Shown: one piece after another, positions 1-13,422 of the stretch
How the letters are laid out: every line of letters starts with the position of its first letter
How positions within the stretch are numbered: the first letter of the stretch is position 1
From: Paralvinella palmiformis
Taxonomy: Eukaryota > Annelida > Polychaeta > Terebellida > Alvinellidae
Length of the DNA: 64,000 nucleotides
Assembly (NCBI GenBank): GCA_025642065.1
Contig: JAODUP010000018.1
Span: 374,501-438,500 of the forward strand
Direction of reading: 5' to 3'
Made by a program: the position numbers and the translations under genes
The notes under the pieces: model-generated
Database searches by the model: none
The model's input: the letters and a program-made list of their open reading frames with translations, nothing else
What the model was told of the DNA's origin: nothing

Positions 1-1960
1 CTAAACCACGAACCAGGACAAACCACCCATCAAAATGGCATCTACTCTGCTTAATTTATTGACAGGCGATGCTTCTTTGACTAGTTTTATTAGCATTATC
101 GGTTACTAGAGACAGCGAAGGAACGGTGACATAATTAATTTTTAGGTGGCTATAAATATGGGGGGGTGTTTGGTAGGACAGAAGGCTGTGATTAATTGGT
201 TACGTGGTGTAAAGACGTGTGTTGGGCTTATAAACTCCAGAACAATTGTCCAGGACTTTTGTTACGCTAAACTGCCCAGAGGGTTTCTTCCACACCACCC
301 ATTACTGACTGTGTGTGTTCGGTTGTGGAAAATCGGATTATATAGGCTTGTTTAATTCATTTAGGTGTTTCAGAATACGATACGAGTTAAAAGATTAAAA
401 ATAGAACCGTGTTATTATTATTTTTGAAATTGAGCCACCTAATTTGATAAAAAGGAACGAAACAAGCAGCGAATAGCAGAGCTATAGCTCCATTTAAACA
501 GACGCTTCTCTTAGAGGCTTCTGTTCGCTGAAATGATGCCCATCCCTGGCCATATGATGCCGTTAATCATGTGATAACGGACTGGCAAATACGACATATG
601 AACGTTTCATCAGGGTAATTAATCGAGAGGTTCAAAAATCAAAACAAACAAAAACGGTTGTAATATATTTCTGGTTTTATCAGCATTATATTATTATTAA
701 ATGATCTATGCCAAAATTATTTGTTATCCGTGATCTGGTTTTAATTTTGACGACACTGGCCACAAATGGAACCTACACATGGTAGAAACACAGCTAGCAT
801 CAGGATTCCCTTCCCAACCTGAATGAGTGACCTTTTCTGTTGCCTATAGTCGATAACTGGGTTAAGTATTTAGTATTTAGATGCACGCTGTCTTTTAAAG
901 CAATTCTTTGGTGTTCGAATGATTCTGAAAACTGATTTATGTTGACGTTGTTAGTCATTTTATCCATTAAATTACAGATAAAATACCCCTTTGTGGGTAG
1001 AAATGTCGTAATAAATTGGTGTTTACACGGATCACGTGGCTAATTAATTATACAGAGGAATATGCAAGCATGTTCATTTAGCCAACCACGTGCATAAAAG
1101 TGGCTATAAAAACAAACTCAAAGTTGAGGAAAAAATATGCATCCAGCAATGTAGGCAAGAACAATTCAGAAACATATATATTTAATGTATTGTGATAACC
1201 TATTTTTATATTTTGTATCAATAGTCATATTTTTATTACCAGAACAACTACTTATGAATATTACTAATTATATATGTATTTCATGTCTTGTGTTATGTTG
1301 CAAGGTATGCTTTTACATTATGCTAAAAGTGATATCTGGCTATGTAGATATTGTTGTATATGAGAAATGAAGATGATTATTAAAAAAAGTGGCCATAAAA
1401 TACCAAACATCATCGGTGTTGACATGCAGAAAGTGATGACGTAGCATACATAACTGATAAAAACACACCAATGTTGATACACAATACTCCGAACAACCTG
1501 CCGAGTGAAAATGAACAGAACTGAATATTCATGAGGATGTTTGGGATCTGAATTTCTACGTACTGGCAATTAAAATATTCAGATTTTCAGGGTCTAATAA
1601 AATTATAGTTCTAATAATTTATTTGTAGATAATGGGTAGAATTAATCTTATCTACAATTTGAATAAGGAATAATGTAAATTTACAAAGAATCGTGACTTC
1701 AAGAATTATGCGATGACTTTGGTACAATATTATGTAGGTTTGTTTTTATGTACGATATAAATAGCTTAGATTAATAATCGAATAAGATTACGAATTATAC
1801 GCTTTTATTTTATATCAGAGGTAAGAACTTTATTTGATCGTTTTGCAGACGTTGAAAATAACATTGTAGTCTTTAATAGACCAGTATAATTTGAAAGTCA
1901 AAGTTTCTGGTAATTAACTGGCTGTAAATTATAAGAATTTTGTTTAAAACTTAGAAAGCG

Positions 1961-2035
1961 TTCCGATGGCTAAGTGGTTAGAGCACTGCGCTGAAAATCT
2001 CCAGGTTATGGGTTCTCTCACCTGTTTCCCCAGGC
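1961..2035 (+). mobile_element. tRNA-derived SINE head
   Basis: The stretch GGCTAAGTGGTTAGAGCACT resembles a Pol III A box and is followed by GCTGAAAATCTCCAG and a weak B-box-like GGGTTCTCTCACC. No acceptor stem can be drawn, so it is not a functional tRNA. The reverse complement of 56019-56084 shares the CTGAAAA(T/C)CTCCAG core. Confidence 0.5.
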
Positions 2036-2164
2036 AGACGGTCTAGTAATAGGTCCTAGGAGTCACCACCATCCAGGGTGAACAATTGATCCAAGAAAAC
2101 GTATAGAGACCATACAGCATCTCTTCATCAGTTATACTTAGACGAACCCAAACTTTCCTCCATC

Positions 2165-2330
2165 AAGCTATTTAAATAACCGATCTCCAGGATCACGGTT
2201 TAAATCCAGGCCCGTATGTCTGAAGGAAGTTTCATCTTTCATTTCGTCTCACAACCTTCGACGATTACTTCGATCGTTTTCATGCCCAGGTGCACGGAAG
2301 TGGCCGCCCCAAATAGCGATAATTCCAGAA
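2165..2330 (+). mobile_element. Degraded SINE copy
   Basis: It contains GATCTCCAGGATCACGGTTT, a B-box-like GGTTTAAATCC, then GAAGGAAGTTTCAT and GGTGCACGGAAGTGGCCG. The order resembles the SINE at 63188-63374 and the copies at 54110-54250 and 51862-52047, but the match is loose. Confidence 0.35.
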
Positions 2331-4910
2331 AATATGACATCACTCACATTGTCTCCTGTAAATTTTGCTTTCCCTAGCAATTTATTATAAATCTGATTCA
2401 GTTTTCTGTCCCGAATCGATTACCTATCGTTTTCATCGCTCCCCATGATGTTCGCACACAACGTGGACAAATTTAAATACGACGTTATATCCAAGTTATT
2501 TCCCCATCAGCGTTAATAAACATTGATTTAAAGGAGATAAAATATATTTTGTATTTTATGCTTGAAATAGTGGATTTTTGCACTCTCTCAACCCCCCTCT
2601 CAATATATATATATATATGATTTAGCTCCTGTATATGTCCCTTTATATCGTACACTGTCATGCTCAACATCTTATTTCATATGTTTTGCTTTTATGTTTT
2701 GCTCTTGATTAAATATTATTTCATCAATATTCATCGCTGTATTTCAAAACTTGGTCTGCGATATTTGGTTTCAACCGAAATGTGAATTAGTAAGACTTAA
2801 CGACGCAACCGTCATTTAATGTTGGCTCTTCTTGTTTATCTCTTAGAACATCCAAGAGGATACAATGTACCAATTCGAAACCCTTGTACCCACAGCTGGA
2901 CAGTACCGACTTCTACGTCACCGGTTATAACATATAGCTCAAATGATTAAACAGAATGCTTAAAACTATCGAATCTTTGACATATAATTAATATTATATA
3001 TATGTTAGTAAGTAATGTGTTGCTTTAAAAATTAAATCTTCCATCGTTGACATAGCAAATACGTGTACTGTAAACTCCTTACTCGCCAGCTTTGTTCATT
3101 GATCAATAAACATCGCATTTGTGCGTTGAAGTATATCCAGTATTTATATCATTTCTAATTCTGTATTAGGCCTACTTTAGTTTAAATAAGTTTCGTTTAT
3201 GTTTAATTTTTTTTTGTAATCATGCAAAGTTCAATATCATAGTAGCAGTCTTTATAAAAACTGTAAGTTCACCGGATAATAAGTGACTGCATCTCTGTGT
3301 ATCAGAAATCTATCTAAAGAATATCGATATACGATGTGGATTACATTACAATCACCAATCCGAGATAATTAAATGACGAGCAATTGCCAGTCTTACGACA
3401 TTATTTCACGAATGGGTCATTTAACTGTCTGGTCGTAAAACGGAGAGAAAAGCGCCGTCTCCAGATGAAAGTGGGAATGCTAAGTGACGACCGTTTTCAA
3501 AAGACCAAAGTCCATTCTAGAATTCATACAACACGTGTAAGCCTCATATTCGCATCAGTTGCTATCATTCTGGGTAAATTGACATTTCTCGTACGGCTTT
3601 CCCTAACTAGTCAATTGATCATTTTAATGAGTGTTCTATGAAATAAAACAATTGCAATAATGTTTTTCTTGTGATTTACTGTTACACTTTCATTCATATC
3701 ATTATATAAATTCAGCTTCTTTTTGTCCGTTATGTTTGTCTGTTGCGCACACCGTGACTTGTAAATCGAGTGGCTTCGTTTAAAGATCGGTACTGTTCGA
3801 GTGGTCTTCTTCCGGGGACTGATTTAGTGCATCGCTTTACTTCTGATATAATCTAAATGAACTAGGTATGTTGCGCTGATATATTGGTCTATCTTGTAAG
3901 TAAATTTAGACGAGCTTCGCCTTCTTTGTTCACCAGGTTTTGCCATTAATAGTTCCGGAAGGTAAGTACAAGGAATTCGTTTTAGGCATGCTCATGATGC
4001 CATAAAAGATCTCCACCGATCTAAAAAAATATGTCGACGGCCAAACTTGTGTGGACGTATAAAGAAGGCATTTATTAACGTCGTTGTTGTCTTTTGTCTG
4101 TTGTTCGGGTTACTGGCCCAACGTGTACCACGGACGGTACTAAGCCATGAAAACACAGTTTCTTTCGTTTGATTATTTTAATAGAATTGAAAAAGGTAAA
4201 CATAACAACACAGCACAAGAGACGTAGCGTTGGAAACAAACAGGCTTCGATTTACAGTATTAACAACCGGAGATGCTAACAGCAGGTGAAGTATTAACAT
4301 CGTATTGACTTCGTCATATTGCAGGATACAGCTATCCAAGTCAACACCAAGATCCACGGATTTATAATACGCTAACCATTAAAACTGTGCTTGGCTTTTT
4401 ACGGAACAATACACCGGCCGTGTAGAAACCTCGGCGCACACTGACCAACATACCTGTATAATTCAGTCTAAAGCATTCTGTATTTACCAACGAAGGAAAT
4501 ACGGAAACGTAATATTTGTCTATGGTACTGATGCCATCGGGCGCAAACAGTGCTTTTAGATATGGCCCAGTTTTAATTTGTCCAAGTAAGGCCCAGAATA
4601 TATTAAGCAACTGACAGGAAGCAGGGTAAGTTAAATACAACGCGTCTTCGGACGCCAACAGAAAATATGGGAGCAAAGGCATGGACACTTGTTGGTCTTA
4701 AAATTCTGGTTTATAGTTCAGTTGTATGTGTGAGCGTTTTCCCCCCAGCCTAAACAAAATGGCAGTAGTGGTTACAGTCAAATTAGGTAGGCATCAATGT
4801 CTGACCAGCGCCAATCAAGCGATGCAAAAATACGGAAAAAAGACACCCAGAAAAACAAAGGTAGTTATCACTGTCTTATAAACAGTCAACATAAACTGCT
4901 TTTTCTCTTT

Positions 4911-4912
<2 letters not shown>

Positions 4913-4952
<40 letters not shown>
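4913..4952. repeat. (TA)n microsatellite
   Basis: A near-perfect TA run of about 40 bases, followed by CA-rich sequence. Open frames across it read Tyr-Ile repeats and are not genes. Confidence 0.95.
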
Positions 4953-4953
<1 letters not shown>

Positions 4954-5573
4954 GCACACACGCACACGTATTTATACAGCCACACGCACATGCCCAGAGA
5001 CGAACAAGAAAATGAAAATGGCCTTTGTACAGCTTCAATCACACATGAAAAATTGTCGAAGAGCAGCGTCGATTACTGTCTAACGTCACTTAATCACGAA
5101 TATATTATTAAAACCGACAAACATACTAGCCATCCACCGTGGAAACGTTACCTAGATAAGTTTTTGTTACGTTTACACCTACGTAAAACACTCAAAAAAT
5201 CAAAAGAAAGAAGAAGATACACCTTTACACGTCGGCAACGTGGCTGTGTTCACCGCAAAGACCAAAAACTACCATTGCCTATAATACGCTAAACTAACGA
5301 CATCGCGAACGCAGAGCGATAAAGGGCCACACGTCCGGATCGGTTCGATCCGGACGAAAAGGAGACACGTTCTCTACAAGAGAGCACACCTCTCTCTAAC
5401 ATGACGGATAGAATATGTACACTTGCTAGGTAGATAGATAGGATATGACCTTGTATGTAGAAATAATCATGGAAATGAAAGTGGGAACCACAGTTTGCAT
5501 AACAACAATGTTATATCACGAACAATACTTAAACGCAATTATTCTTTACACACAACACAACAGCAAACTTCCC

Positions 5574-5585
5574 ATATATATATAT

Positions 5586-5621
<36 letters not shown>
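5574..5621. repeat. (TA)n microsatellite
   Basis: A TA run of about 48 bases with one AAA interruption. Confidence 0.95.
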
Positions 5622-5728
5622 GAACTAATTTATACATTTAACAGTTAGTTAACTTGTGATTGTTTAATTCACGCCGCGTGTTCTATGTACAGGGGACTTT
5701 GTGCACATGTTTCTTTAGGCTTTAGTCT

Positions 5729-5729
<1 letters not shown>

Positions 5730-5761
<32 letters not shown>
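5730..5761. repeat. (TC)n microsatellite
   Basis: A pure TC run of about 32 bases just before the CpG-rich stretch. Confidence 0.95.
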
Positions 5762-5767
<6 letters not shown>

Positions 5768-6537
5768 ACCGCGAATTAGAAATGAAATTGCCGCCGCCGA
5801 CGACTATTCACAGACAATGTCAGGTCAACAACGGATTTGGTGATGGTGGAACTAGTTGGCAACCGGGCGCTTGGCCTACTACACTAAACACCACAGACGT
5901 AGATACGGTTGGCCATTCGTTCATTCGGCTCTCGTCACCAGGAGTAATGGCGTGCTTATTGTCATCGCCTCGTCTCGCAGATCTACGGAACGAAGGCGGC
6001 GCGCCGTCGTAAACTTAACAACAACAACGACGACGACGACCACAACGACAACAACAACAAAAGAGCGACTAACAGACGTAATCAAAGCCATTGCATAGAT
6101 CTGTGTAGTGGATGGATTACGCATTACGTTCAAGCTTTGTCCAGTCCCTGTCTGTCCACCAAATATATGCGCACAAGAAGAACTGTTGTTATCAACGGCC
6201 AACCGACCTCGAAATTACGAGCCTTCATTTGTCGAGGTGGGCTTATGGTTGGTAATTTGGAACAATTGTTTCGCTTTAAATATTATAGTTACCGCTTCCG
6301 ATAATTTACGCATCATAGCGCACGCACGCACACATACACACACGCAAGCACGCACACACATGAAAGCAATTACACGCAGCTCGCAAACGATGGCGAAAAC
6401 GATAAGACGTACTACTACTGGCAAACGAACTCGGTAACTGACGAAGTAATCTGTAGATTCGTCATCGTCAACCGATACACGAGCTGATTTATCCATTGTT
6501 AATGAGCACGATGGGTCATCTCTGTCGAGCTTGGTGT

Positions 6538-6549
6538 CACGTGACGTCA
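6538..6549. promoter_or_regulatory. Overlapping E-box and CRE palindromes
   Basis: CACGTG (6538-6543) overlaps TGACGTCA (6542-6549), so a perfect E-box and a perfect cAMP-response element share two bases, inside a locally CpG-rich stretch. Such pairs are common in animal promoters and enhancers. No transcription start can be assigned, so function is inferred only. Confidence 0.4.
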
Positions 6550-7206
6550 TCTACTCCGTCACGTAATTTATTTTGAGCATCTCTATTAGCGATCCCGGTG
6601 ACGTAGACGAGTCACTTCCCACAAGCACAAGCCTGCTCTACAGATGGCAGGCCCAAGCGCGCGCGCGCGCCATTGCTTTGTCTTATTCTCAATATATATA
6701 TATTTATGTACACATACACGGAGGAGATATTTACATTCTAACGCGTGGGCAGCGAAGGAAGTTCATAACACAACCCGAGGAGCTGTTGGCAGACAATGAA
6801 TTAAGGAGATCGACGCGCCAACGAGAGATGGTCAACTACTAGCGCCGAAAAACTCACCACACACACACACACACACAGTGGGTGTAAAATATGTACATGT
6901 ACACATAAATAGATCGATAGTTAAATAGGTAGACAGAGATTCTGTACACAGGAGACGATTAACACGTTTTCACTTATTAAGCGACACACGATGCGACGCC
7001 ATCGTAGGGCCGTCAAGCAAGCGACCGACCGGGGGAAGCATTCGGCGTCCCATTTGTAATGATGTCGACTGATTGGTGTGTCCCAGAGCGGGTCGACGCC
7101 GTGTAAGTAGAGCATTGCTCGTCCTCCCCCCTCTTCATCCCTCCTTGATAATCACTGGTATCCTCACAATACGAGCCGATGCACGACGTCGTGTTATATA
7201 CGGGGT

Positions 7207-7209
<3 letters not shown>

Positions 7210-7240
<31 letters not shown>
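7210..7240. repeat. (TA)n microsatellite
   Basis: A pure TA run of about 31 bases. Confidence 0.95.
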
Positions 7241-7241
<1 letters not shown>

Positions 7242-9011
7242 GTATGTACACGCTATCTACGTGAGCAAAGTGTTTTCATTTTTGTTTAGAAGGAATTTCT
7301 TACACTCTGGTCACTCGCCGCCAACCATTCACGCTGAGGTAATCAAGAATTAAATTACACCGACGAAGGATCGCACGCACGCACTCACCCACCCACCCAT
7401 ACCCACACACATCGTTAAGTTAGATAGTATCGCCGCCATTCTGTTGTCATGAAGCGAGGTACACACATCCATACTTTGTGCGGCGTTAAGTTTTCAAAGG
7501 CTCGTAGCGTTGTTTAAAACAAGGTTGATACTATGAAAAACAACAGCAGCAACAACAACAACAGCAACGACAACAACAAAAATAACCAATAGTTATCGTT
7601 CGTCCGGATACGACTCTCAGCACACATCCAGCAAATACTTCTGATAGCACTGTTCTTCGCTGGTATACATGCACATATTCACACGTATGTGTGTGTGTGT
7701 GTGTGTGTACAAGTAATGTATTCGTTCACAACCAAGTCACTTCGTCCATCGTTTACATTGGAGTCAGTATCATTACAGCGACACACGCATGCACACGATC
7801 AGGAGACGCAAGTCTGATAGTGTGACATAAATGAAGGTATCTAGTGCTTACAGCGAGCGCGGGGGGGGGTCCTCTTAAACAACAGTGTAACAAGACAGGC
7901 AAATGTTAACAACAGCTCGGCTAGCTAACGACGATGATGCTACACGACGAGTGTTAACGACAACGATGTACCATGAACGCCGCACGTTATACACCATAGC
8001 CACCAGCTATCTAGAGAATTAAGAAAATCATCTTTTTAAAAGTAGCCATAACGCGATATTAGGCGCCGGGCCATTGCGGCTGCTATCCTACATCTAACAT
8101 ACTCTGTATTATGGCGATGGTCCTCAAATCACAGATCACAACCAATATTATAGATCGGTATTGAAACGGGAGATGACACACGTGTACTACATTCGATGAG
8201 CTGTTTTTTGTTACACAACAGATAAGTACCATCGATTATCAAACCGTACGAGATAATGTACTTGGTATGTATGTGTGTGTTTGTTTATTTGTGTGTGTGG
8301 TTTGTTTGTGAATGTGTTTGTTTGTGGCGTAGGATGGACGAGAAGGTCGGGGTTAGTCATAGCTAGTCCGGTGGGGGTGGGGTGGATTGAACAAAACCTA
8401 AGAAATAACGGCAAACAATGAGAAAAACCAACAACAGCTATAACAACAACAATAATCACATCATCATCATCATCATCAATAACAACAACAACAAAACCTG
8501 CGCTAAGACGCCCCTGGAAGACTAGAAAAGGTAGCTCAACGTTCAGCTGCGACGAATAAGAGATCTGACGCCGTGCTGTATTGTTCTACAAGCAACTGCT
8601 GCCATCTGGCGTCCTAAATCAACCAACTTTTGACAGTTAGGAGACACCGAAAGCGAGGCGGGGGGAGGGAGGGGGGCTGATAGGTGATGGTAGGGATCCA
8701 TAGGAAGCTTGTGGAGAAGTTGGTAGCAGCTTGACTCCTAAACGTCGCCAGACATCATCTAACGTAAACCTTTGGCCATTCCCATCGACTAGGCATAGTT
8801 ACACACGGACACACGCACACACACAGAGAGAAACTTATGAACAAAAACAGTATTATAGTCAGCTTATAGACATTTCTGTCGGATCCTAGGTACACATCAA
8901 CGTTCTGGTCATGCAACAGAGATACTTAACTATTGACGGGTGGGAATAAACGAAGTACGATCAACAACATACTGAAATAACAACTAAATGAAATATAACA
9001 CTAAAGATTAT

Positions 9012-9046
<35 letters not shown>

Positions 9047-9196
9047 CACATACATATAGATACATACACACAAGGAATCAATACAGTGAATTAAGGTTGT
9101 GTTCTTCTTAGCTTCAAACTATCAGCTGCATAGTGACCCAATCAACTACAACATAACGTGAGCTGCAAATGAATATTTTCTAAAGACGCTAGCGTA

Positions 9197-9198
<2 letters not shown>

Positions 9199-9238
<40 letters not shown>
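9199..9238. repeat. (AT)n microsatellite
   Basis: A pure AT run of about 40 bases. A shorter one of about 27 bases lies at 9016-9042. Confidence 0.95.
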
Positions 9239-9245
<7 letters not shown>

Positions 9246-11114
9246 AGAGAACTTATGGAGGACCAAGGCTAAGGCTGAATTAATGGTTGATGATGAAGAG
9301 ACAAATTAGAAATGTTAGGAACCAATAAAATGACAACATGAACCGCAAAACCTCATGGTTAACATGCAGTGTCATCATGTTATCGTTAACATCCATGGCA
9401 CAGTCATCATGCTTCCATGGTAGGCAGGCGCGCGTACACTCACACACACGCACGCACACACACACACACACAGAAGCTAATGTAAGCATGCTATCACCGT
9501 AACATCGGTGGTGACAACGCCACCACCAGGTGTAAGAGACTAAATGAAGATGTTACCGTGATAAAAGACGCCGATGCTGATTATAGATAGCGGTGATGGT
9601 GGTTGTTAAGCCATGCAATGTGAGAAAACGACGATTACAGTCTAACACATGCACACTACATCGAGGAGTGCACAGCTACCTAGCCATCGAGATACAGGTG
9701 GTATAGGGGAATGTGATAAAAGTTTCGGGACTAGTCCGACGGAAAATAACTGGCCTAAAAAGGAAGTTACTGAAAGCGATCGGGCTGCTAGTATCCACCA
9801 GCTCGTTTGTTCCGCATTCACAGAGACACATTATGTATGTGTAGTGGTGTTCCGAGCTGGCGCCGAACGAACGCTGTTTAGATCGGTAAAGCCTTCATTC
9901 GGCGTATATAGGATTTTGTGCGGGTTACGTACGAGGCGAGGGATTTCTGGTGCAGTGTGCAGGACATGCTATGTTTTGGTAAAGTGCTGCTGGTGAATGA
10001 ACGTATTAGCTCTAAGGAAGACCATGTGGTATGAACGTGTGATATGGTGTCCTACTGTCTGGTGTGCTTGCTCTTATGTGTGTGTGTGTGTGTTCGTATG
10101 TGATACTGTCTGATGTGCTAGTGTGTGTGTGTGTGTGTGTGTTGTAAGCTACACGTGCCTCGTACTGCAATACGTCTAGTCGAACATAAGACAAGTCGCA
10201 GTCAAAAAATGCGACACACAGACAACAAGCTAGTGTCATAACCTTATAGACAGTAATATAAATATACAAACACATGACTGAGTGATTAAACATACCGAAA
10301 ATAAATACCGATGCATAAATCCCGTACACTAGAAACGCACACCACACACACACACACACACACACATACCTGTGCACCCAAACATGCATGCGCAACGCAC
10401 GCACACCCATTTCCATACACGCGCATTTAAATGAGTACATATGTATGCGTGTAGAAATGTAAACATGCATGCGCCCGCGTGCGAATTTACACACCCATGC
10501 CAACAACCACAGATGCCGCGTGTTAGATGTGGCACTCGCGTCAGCTCGCTAACCACAAACACACACGCATGCACGCACACACGCACAGAGCCTGTCGCAT
10601 CTACAGCGTGTTAATAATAACAATAATTATTCACATACAAAACTCCACCTGGTTTGAAGATTTCTGACACAAATTTCAGATAGTGCTTCCGACGACGAAG
10701 ACAAGGCATAAGACGAGAAAAGAAGAAGAAAAAGAAAGCAGCAGAAACAATCCAAACCAAAACACAAACACAACCAAACACGCCTAATGTTCACACTTTG
10801 TGCCACCATGAAGCTTTGCGGTTCGTTTGGCAGTCAAATGTCCCGTTTTTTCCTAGACCTCCTGCAATAGCAGTTGAGCACAATTCGGTTTTTCGTTTCT
10901 TTTTCCAACCGGTTCTTGGCCAAGTTGCCACGTTACTAATATCTGCCAGCAATCCAGTCCAGATCGGTCAAAATCGGCCTGAACTCGTTAAACGACTAGG
11001 TAGGTGTCCGGTCAAAGCACAGTTGACTGCCACTGTTCACACACACACGCACGCATACACACGCACGCACGCACACAACGTTTGGCCACCGTTAACCCAT
11101 TTCTAATCACAGCG

Positions 11115-11330
11115 CTAGACGCTGGTCTCTCCTTCTTTGCTTTTAGATTTGGGCTCCAGCCTAACCTCAGCATTGGTCTCCTTTTCGTTCTCCTGGGCGG
11201 CGCGGGCCTCCTGCGCGGCGGCCGCCTTGGCCGCCGCCGATATCAGGGAAGCGAACGAGGGCCGGCCGCCGGGATATGGCAGCTGGGAGGGTGTCGGCGT
11301 CGGCTCTTGGAACGCATTAACTACGCGAAT
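11115..11330 (-). CDS. PMCA alternative terminal exon 3 (71 residues, ends ETSV)
   Basis: This 216-nt exon includes a TAG stop and follows a strong acceptor (CTTTCTGTTTTCAG) in phase 0. It begins IRVVNAFQEPTPTPSQLPYP, then GGRPSFASL, an Ala-rich helix-like stretch (ISAAAKAAAAQEARAAQ) and a charged end KSKSKEGETSV. ETSV is one of the C-terminal PDZ ligands known from vertebrate PMCAs. The exon is much richer in G and C, especially at third positions, than the other exons, and its body does not resemble terminal exons 1 and 2. It lies about 10.5 kb from its presumed donor exon. Confidence 0.92.
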   Translation of the reverse strand: MRVVNAFQEPTPTPSQLPYPGGRPSFASLISAAAKAAAAQEARAAQENEKETNAEVRLEPKSKSKEGETSV

Positions 11331-12480
11331 CTGAAAACAGAAAGACGAGAGATCGTATGAGAACGTGGTAGCGTAGCGCGGCCCGCTCGATGCTGCGACA
11401 AGCAGATAATGATCGTGCTGTTCTTTATCGCAATGCGCGTATGCACTCACGCACGCAACACCTGTACGTGCGTGCGTGCGTGCCGGCGTTGGTTCAGTGA
11501 AACGTATGCACATCCGAGTAACTGCCCACCATCCGGAAGAGACCCAACCGTCAAATCTGTCACATTCATGGATTAATCGCTGTTGGTATCGAGTGTTAGT
11601 AGGCAAACACACTGGCAGGAAGGGGGGGGGGGGAGTACATCCCGAACTTACAAGTAGACAACCGCAAGTAATAAACGAAACACTTTTGTTTTCTGATAAT
11701 TTAAAGTAATTTCTTCAGATTTACTTGGGACAGATGCGTTACAATTAAATGGGCAACAATCGACCGCTGAATTACAGCAATTCACAAATCGTGATAGTAG
11801 AATAAATAAGAACGTCAACTACGGGCGTCAAACGAAACTTGGACCAATAGTTTGCCAAACATTGGACGAACTCGCCAAAATATCACGAATAAAACTTATC
11901 CGTTATATTTTCCAACAACCCCTTTCTTCGCCCGACTAACGAACGGACTCCCATTTCCACTTACTATGTATTATATTCCTACCACTAACTAACTGCTCGG
12001 AGCAAAACCGTATCTCGCTTGATACTTGGGAGAGTTAGCTAACGTTGGGTACGCTCCTCCGTGGACAACGGGGCGAGTCGTGGACAGCGGGGCGAGTGCA
12101 TGCGCGTTAGCGAATCGACTTAAATAGAAGACGTGCCCACAGTTGATAATCGGCCGAGTCAGACATATAGACCGTAAGCGTGTGATGATGATGCCACAAG
12201 ACGTGTTTATAGCGCGCCATCAGAGACAAGACAGACGAACAGGTGTGAAGTGAATGTTAAATAACAGGACAGGTGTGCTCGCAATAATAACAGATAACCA
12301 ACAGAATAAAGAAGAGACTGTTATCTAATAAAAAAAACGGTGCGCACACACATACGTACGCACACACGCACACACATACAAAGAGAGAGAGAGAAAGTGG
12401 TGAAAAACAAACCAACGCCTTTATTGTGTCTAACTACTATTGGTGCATAATGAATGACGAGAACCGCTACCGATTATGAG

Positions 12481-12521
12481 GGTGAGTGAGTGAGTGAGTG
12501 AGTGAGTGAGTGAGTGAGTGA
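12481..12521. repeat. (GTGA)n tetranucleotide repeat
   Basis: Ten tandem copies of GTGA/TGAG without interruption. Unlike the dinucleotide runs nearby, it is asymmetric and GC-moderate. Confidence 0.95.
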
Positions 12522-12674
12522 AACCAAAGCTGGAAGTGATGGGGAAGAAAATGAAATGAAGACATGGTAGTAATCTGTTAAAACCAAAGACGGTTCTTGT
12601 TAAAACTGGTATCTTTGAGGACATGTTACAACTCGAGAATCACAATGACGCATGTGCTACTCCAGCGTGTGATC

Positions 12675-12678
<4 letters not shown>

Positions 12679-12724
<46 letters not shown>
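12679..12724. repeat. (TA)n microsatellite
   Basis: A TA run of about 46 bases followed by (CATA)n. Confidence 0.95.
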
Positions 12725-12727
<3 letters not shown>

Positions 12728-13106
12728 CATACATACATACATACACACATATATACACACATACATACATAGATATACAAATAAAACACATGTAAACGTG
12801 ACAAGTGCGCTAAGATGGAAGAAGTGTTTCAAACTGGTAACTGTTACATACATGTTCTTCGCTATCCGATGTGCTGTAAAAAGATTTCACGTCAGTTCAT
12901 GACATACAATGCTTGAATCATACATAAACAACCATAGGTCACACTTGATTATCACGAAACGGTGCTTTGTACTAGATAGGATACAGAATGTGGTGACATC
13001 AATAGGCAACAGCTACAACAGCTACAACACAATACTCTATATATGCCTAACTAACAATAAATACCGGACAAGATATATCAATAAATAAATTAAAGAGACA
13101 GAATGG

Positions 13107-13142
<36 letters not shown>

Positions 13143-13422
13143 GGTGCAAAGTATCCAGACCCCAACGCTGCATGGCAGTTGCTAAACAGCTCATGAATTG
13201 TCCATAATACTGACAAACGGGTACTGTATGTGCTGGGACGTAGACTTTCAAATACAAACGCACACGGTTATATTTACAAAGGAAGACGCTCGACGGTATA
13301 ATAAATAAATTCTCATTCGGGGTGGATGGAATGGAGAGACATCAGCCATCGTGCCCGACTAGATTATCGGTCGCCGACTAGATCGATTGGTCGATTGGCG
13401 AGCGATAAGACGAGGAGCCAAA

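Larger units (their letters stand above)
1..11114. other. Downstream region, no gene supported
   Basis: This region lies 3' of the last PMCA stop. It is AT-rich up to about 4.2 kb, then rich in CA, TA and TC microsatellites and in CpG (most clearly 5.77-7.4 kb). It includes two SINE remnants and a CRE/E-box overlap. It may hold the 3' UTR of the ETSV isoform, but no convincing poly(A) signal was found close to the stop. Open frames of 60-115 codons occur on both strands, but none has a recognisable domain or a good splice setting. Confidence 0.6.

Noticed and set aside
1961..2035. Functional tRNA gene
   Set aside because: A- and B-box-like motifs are present but no acceptor or anticodon stems can be formed, so it fits a SINE head.
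4362..4688. 108-codon minus-strand open frame
   Set aside because: No recognisable domain, no splice context, and it lies in AT-rich downstream sequence where such frames are expected by chance.
4990..5292. 100-codon plus-strand Lys/Arg-rich frame
   Set aside because: No known domain; it starts next to a TA/CA microsatellite and has no supporting signals.
6215..6550. 111-codon minus-strand frame starting MTSRDTKLD
   Set aside because: The first 35 residues look protein-like, but it then runs through a CA repeat (Cys-Val-Arg) and no good donor precedes the repeat.
9649..9996. 115-codon plus-strand frame
   Set aside because: Unlike any family I know, with no promoter, splice or poly(A) evidence.
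10012..10506. 164-codon minus-strand frame
   Set aside because: Composed largely of translated CA/GT microsatellite (Cys-Val and Thr-His repeats).
12481..12521. CRISPR-like array
   Set aside because: It is a plain tetranucleotide tandem repeat without spacers, and the genome is eukaryotic.
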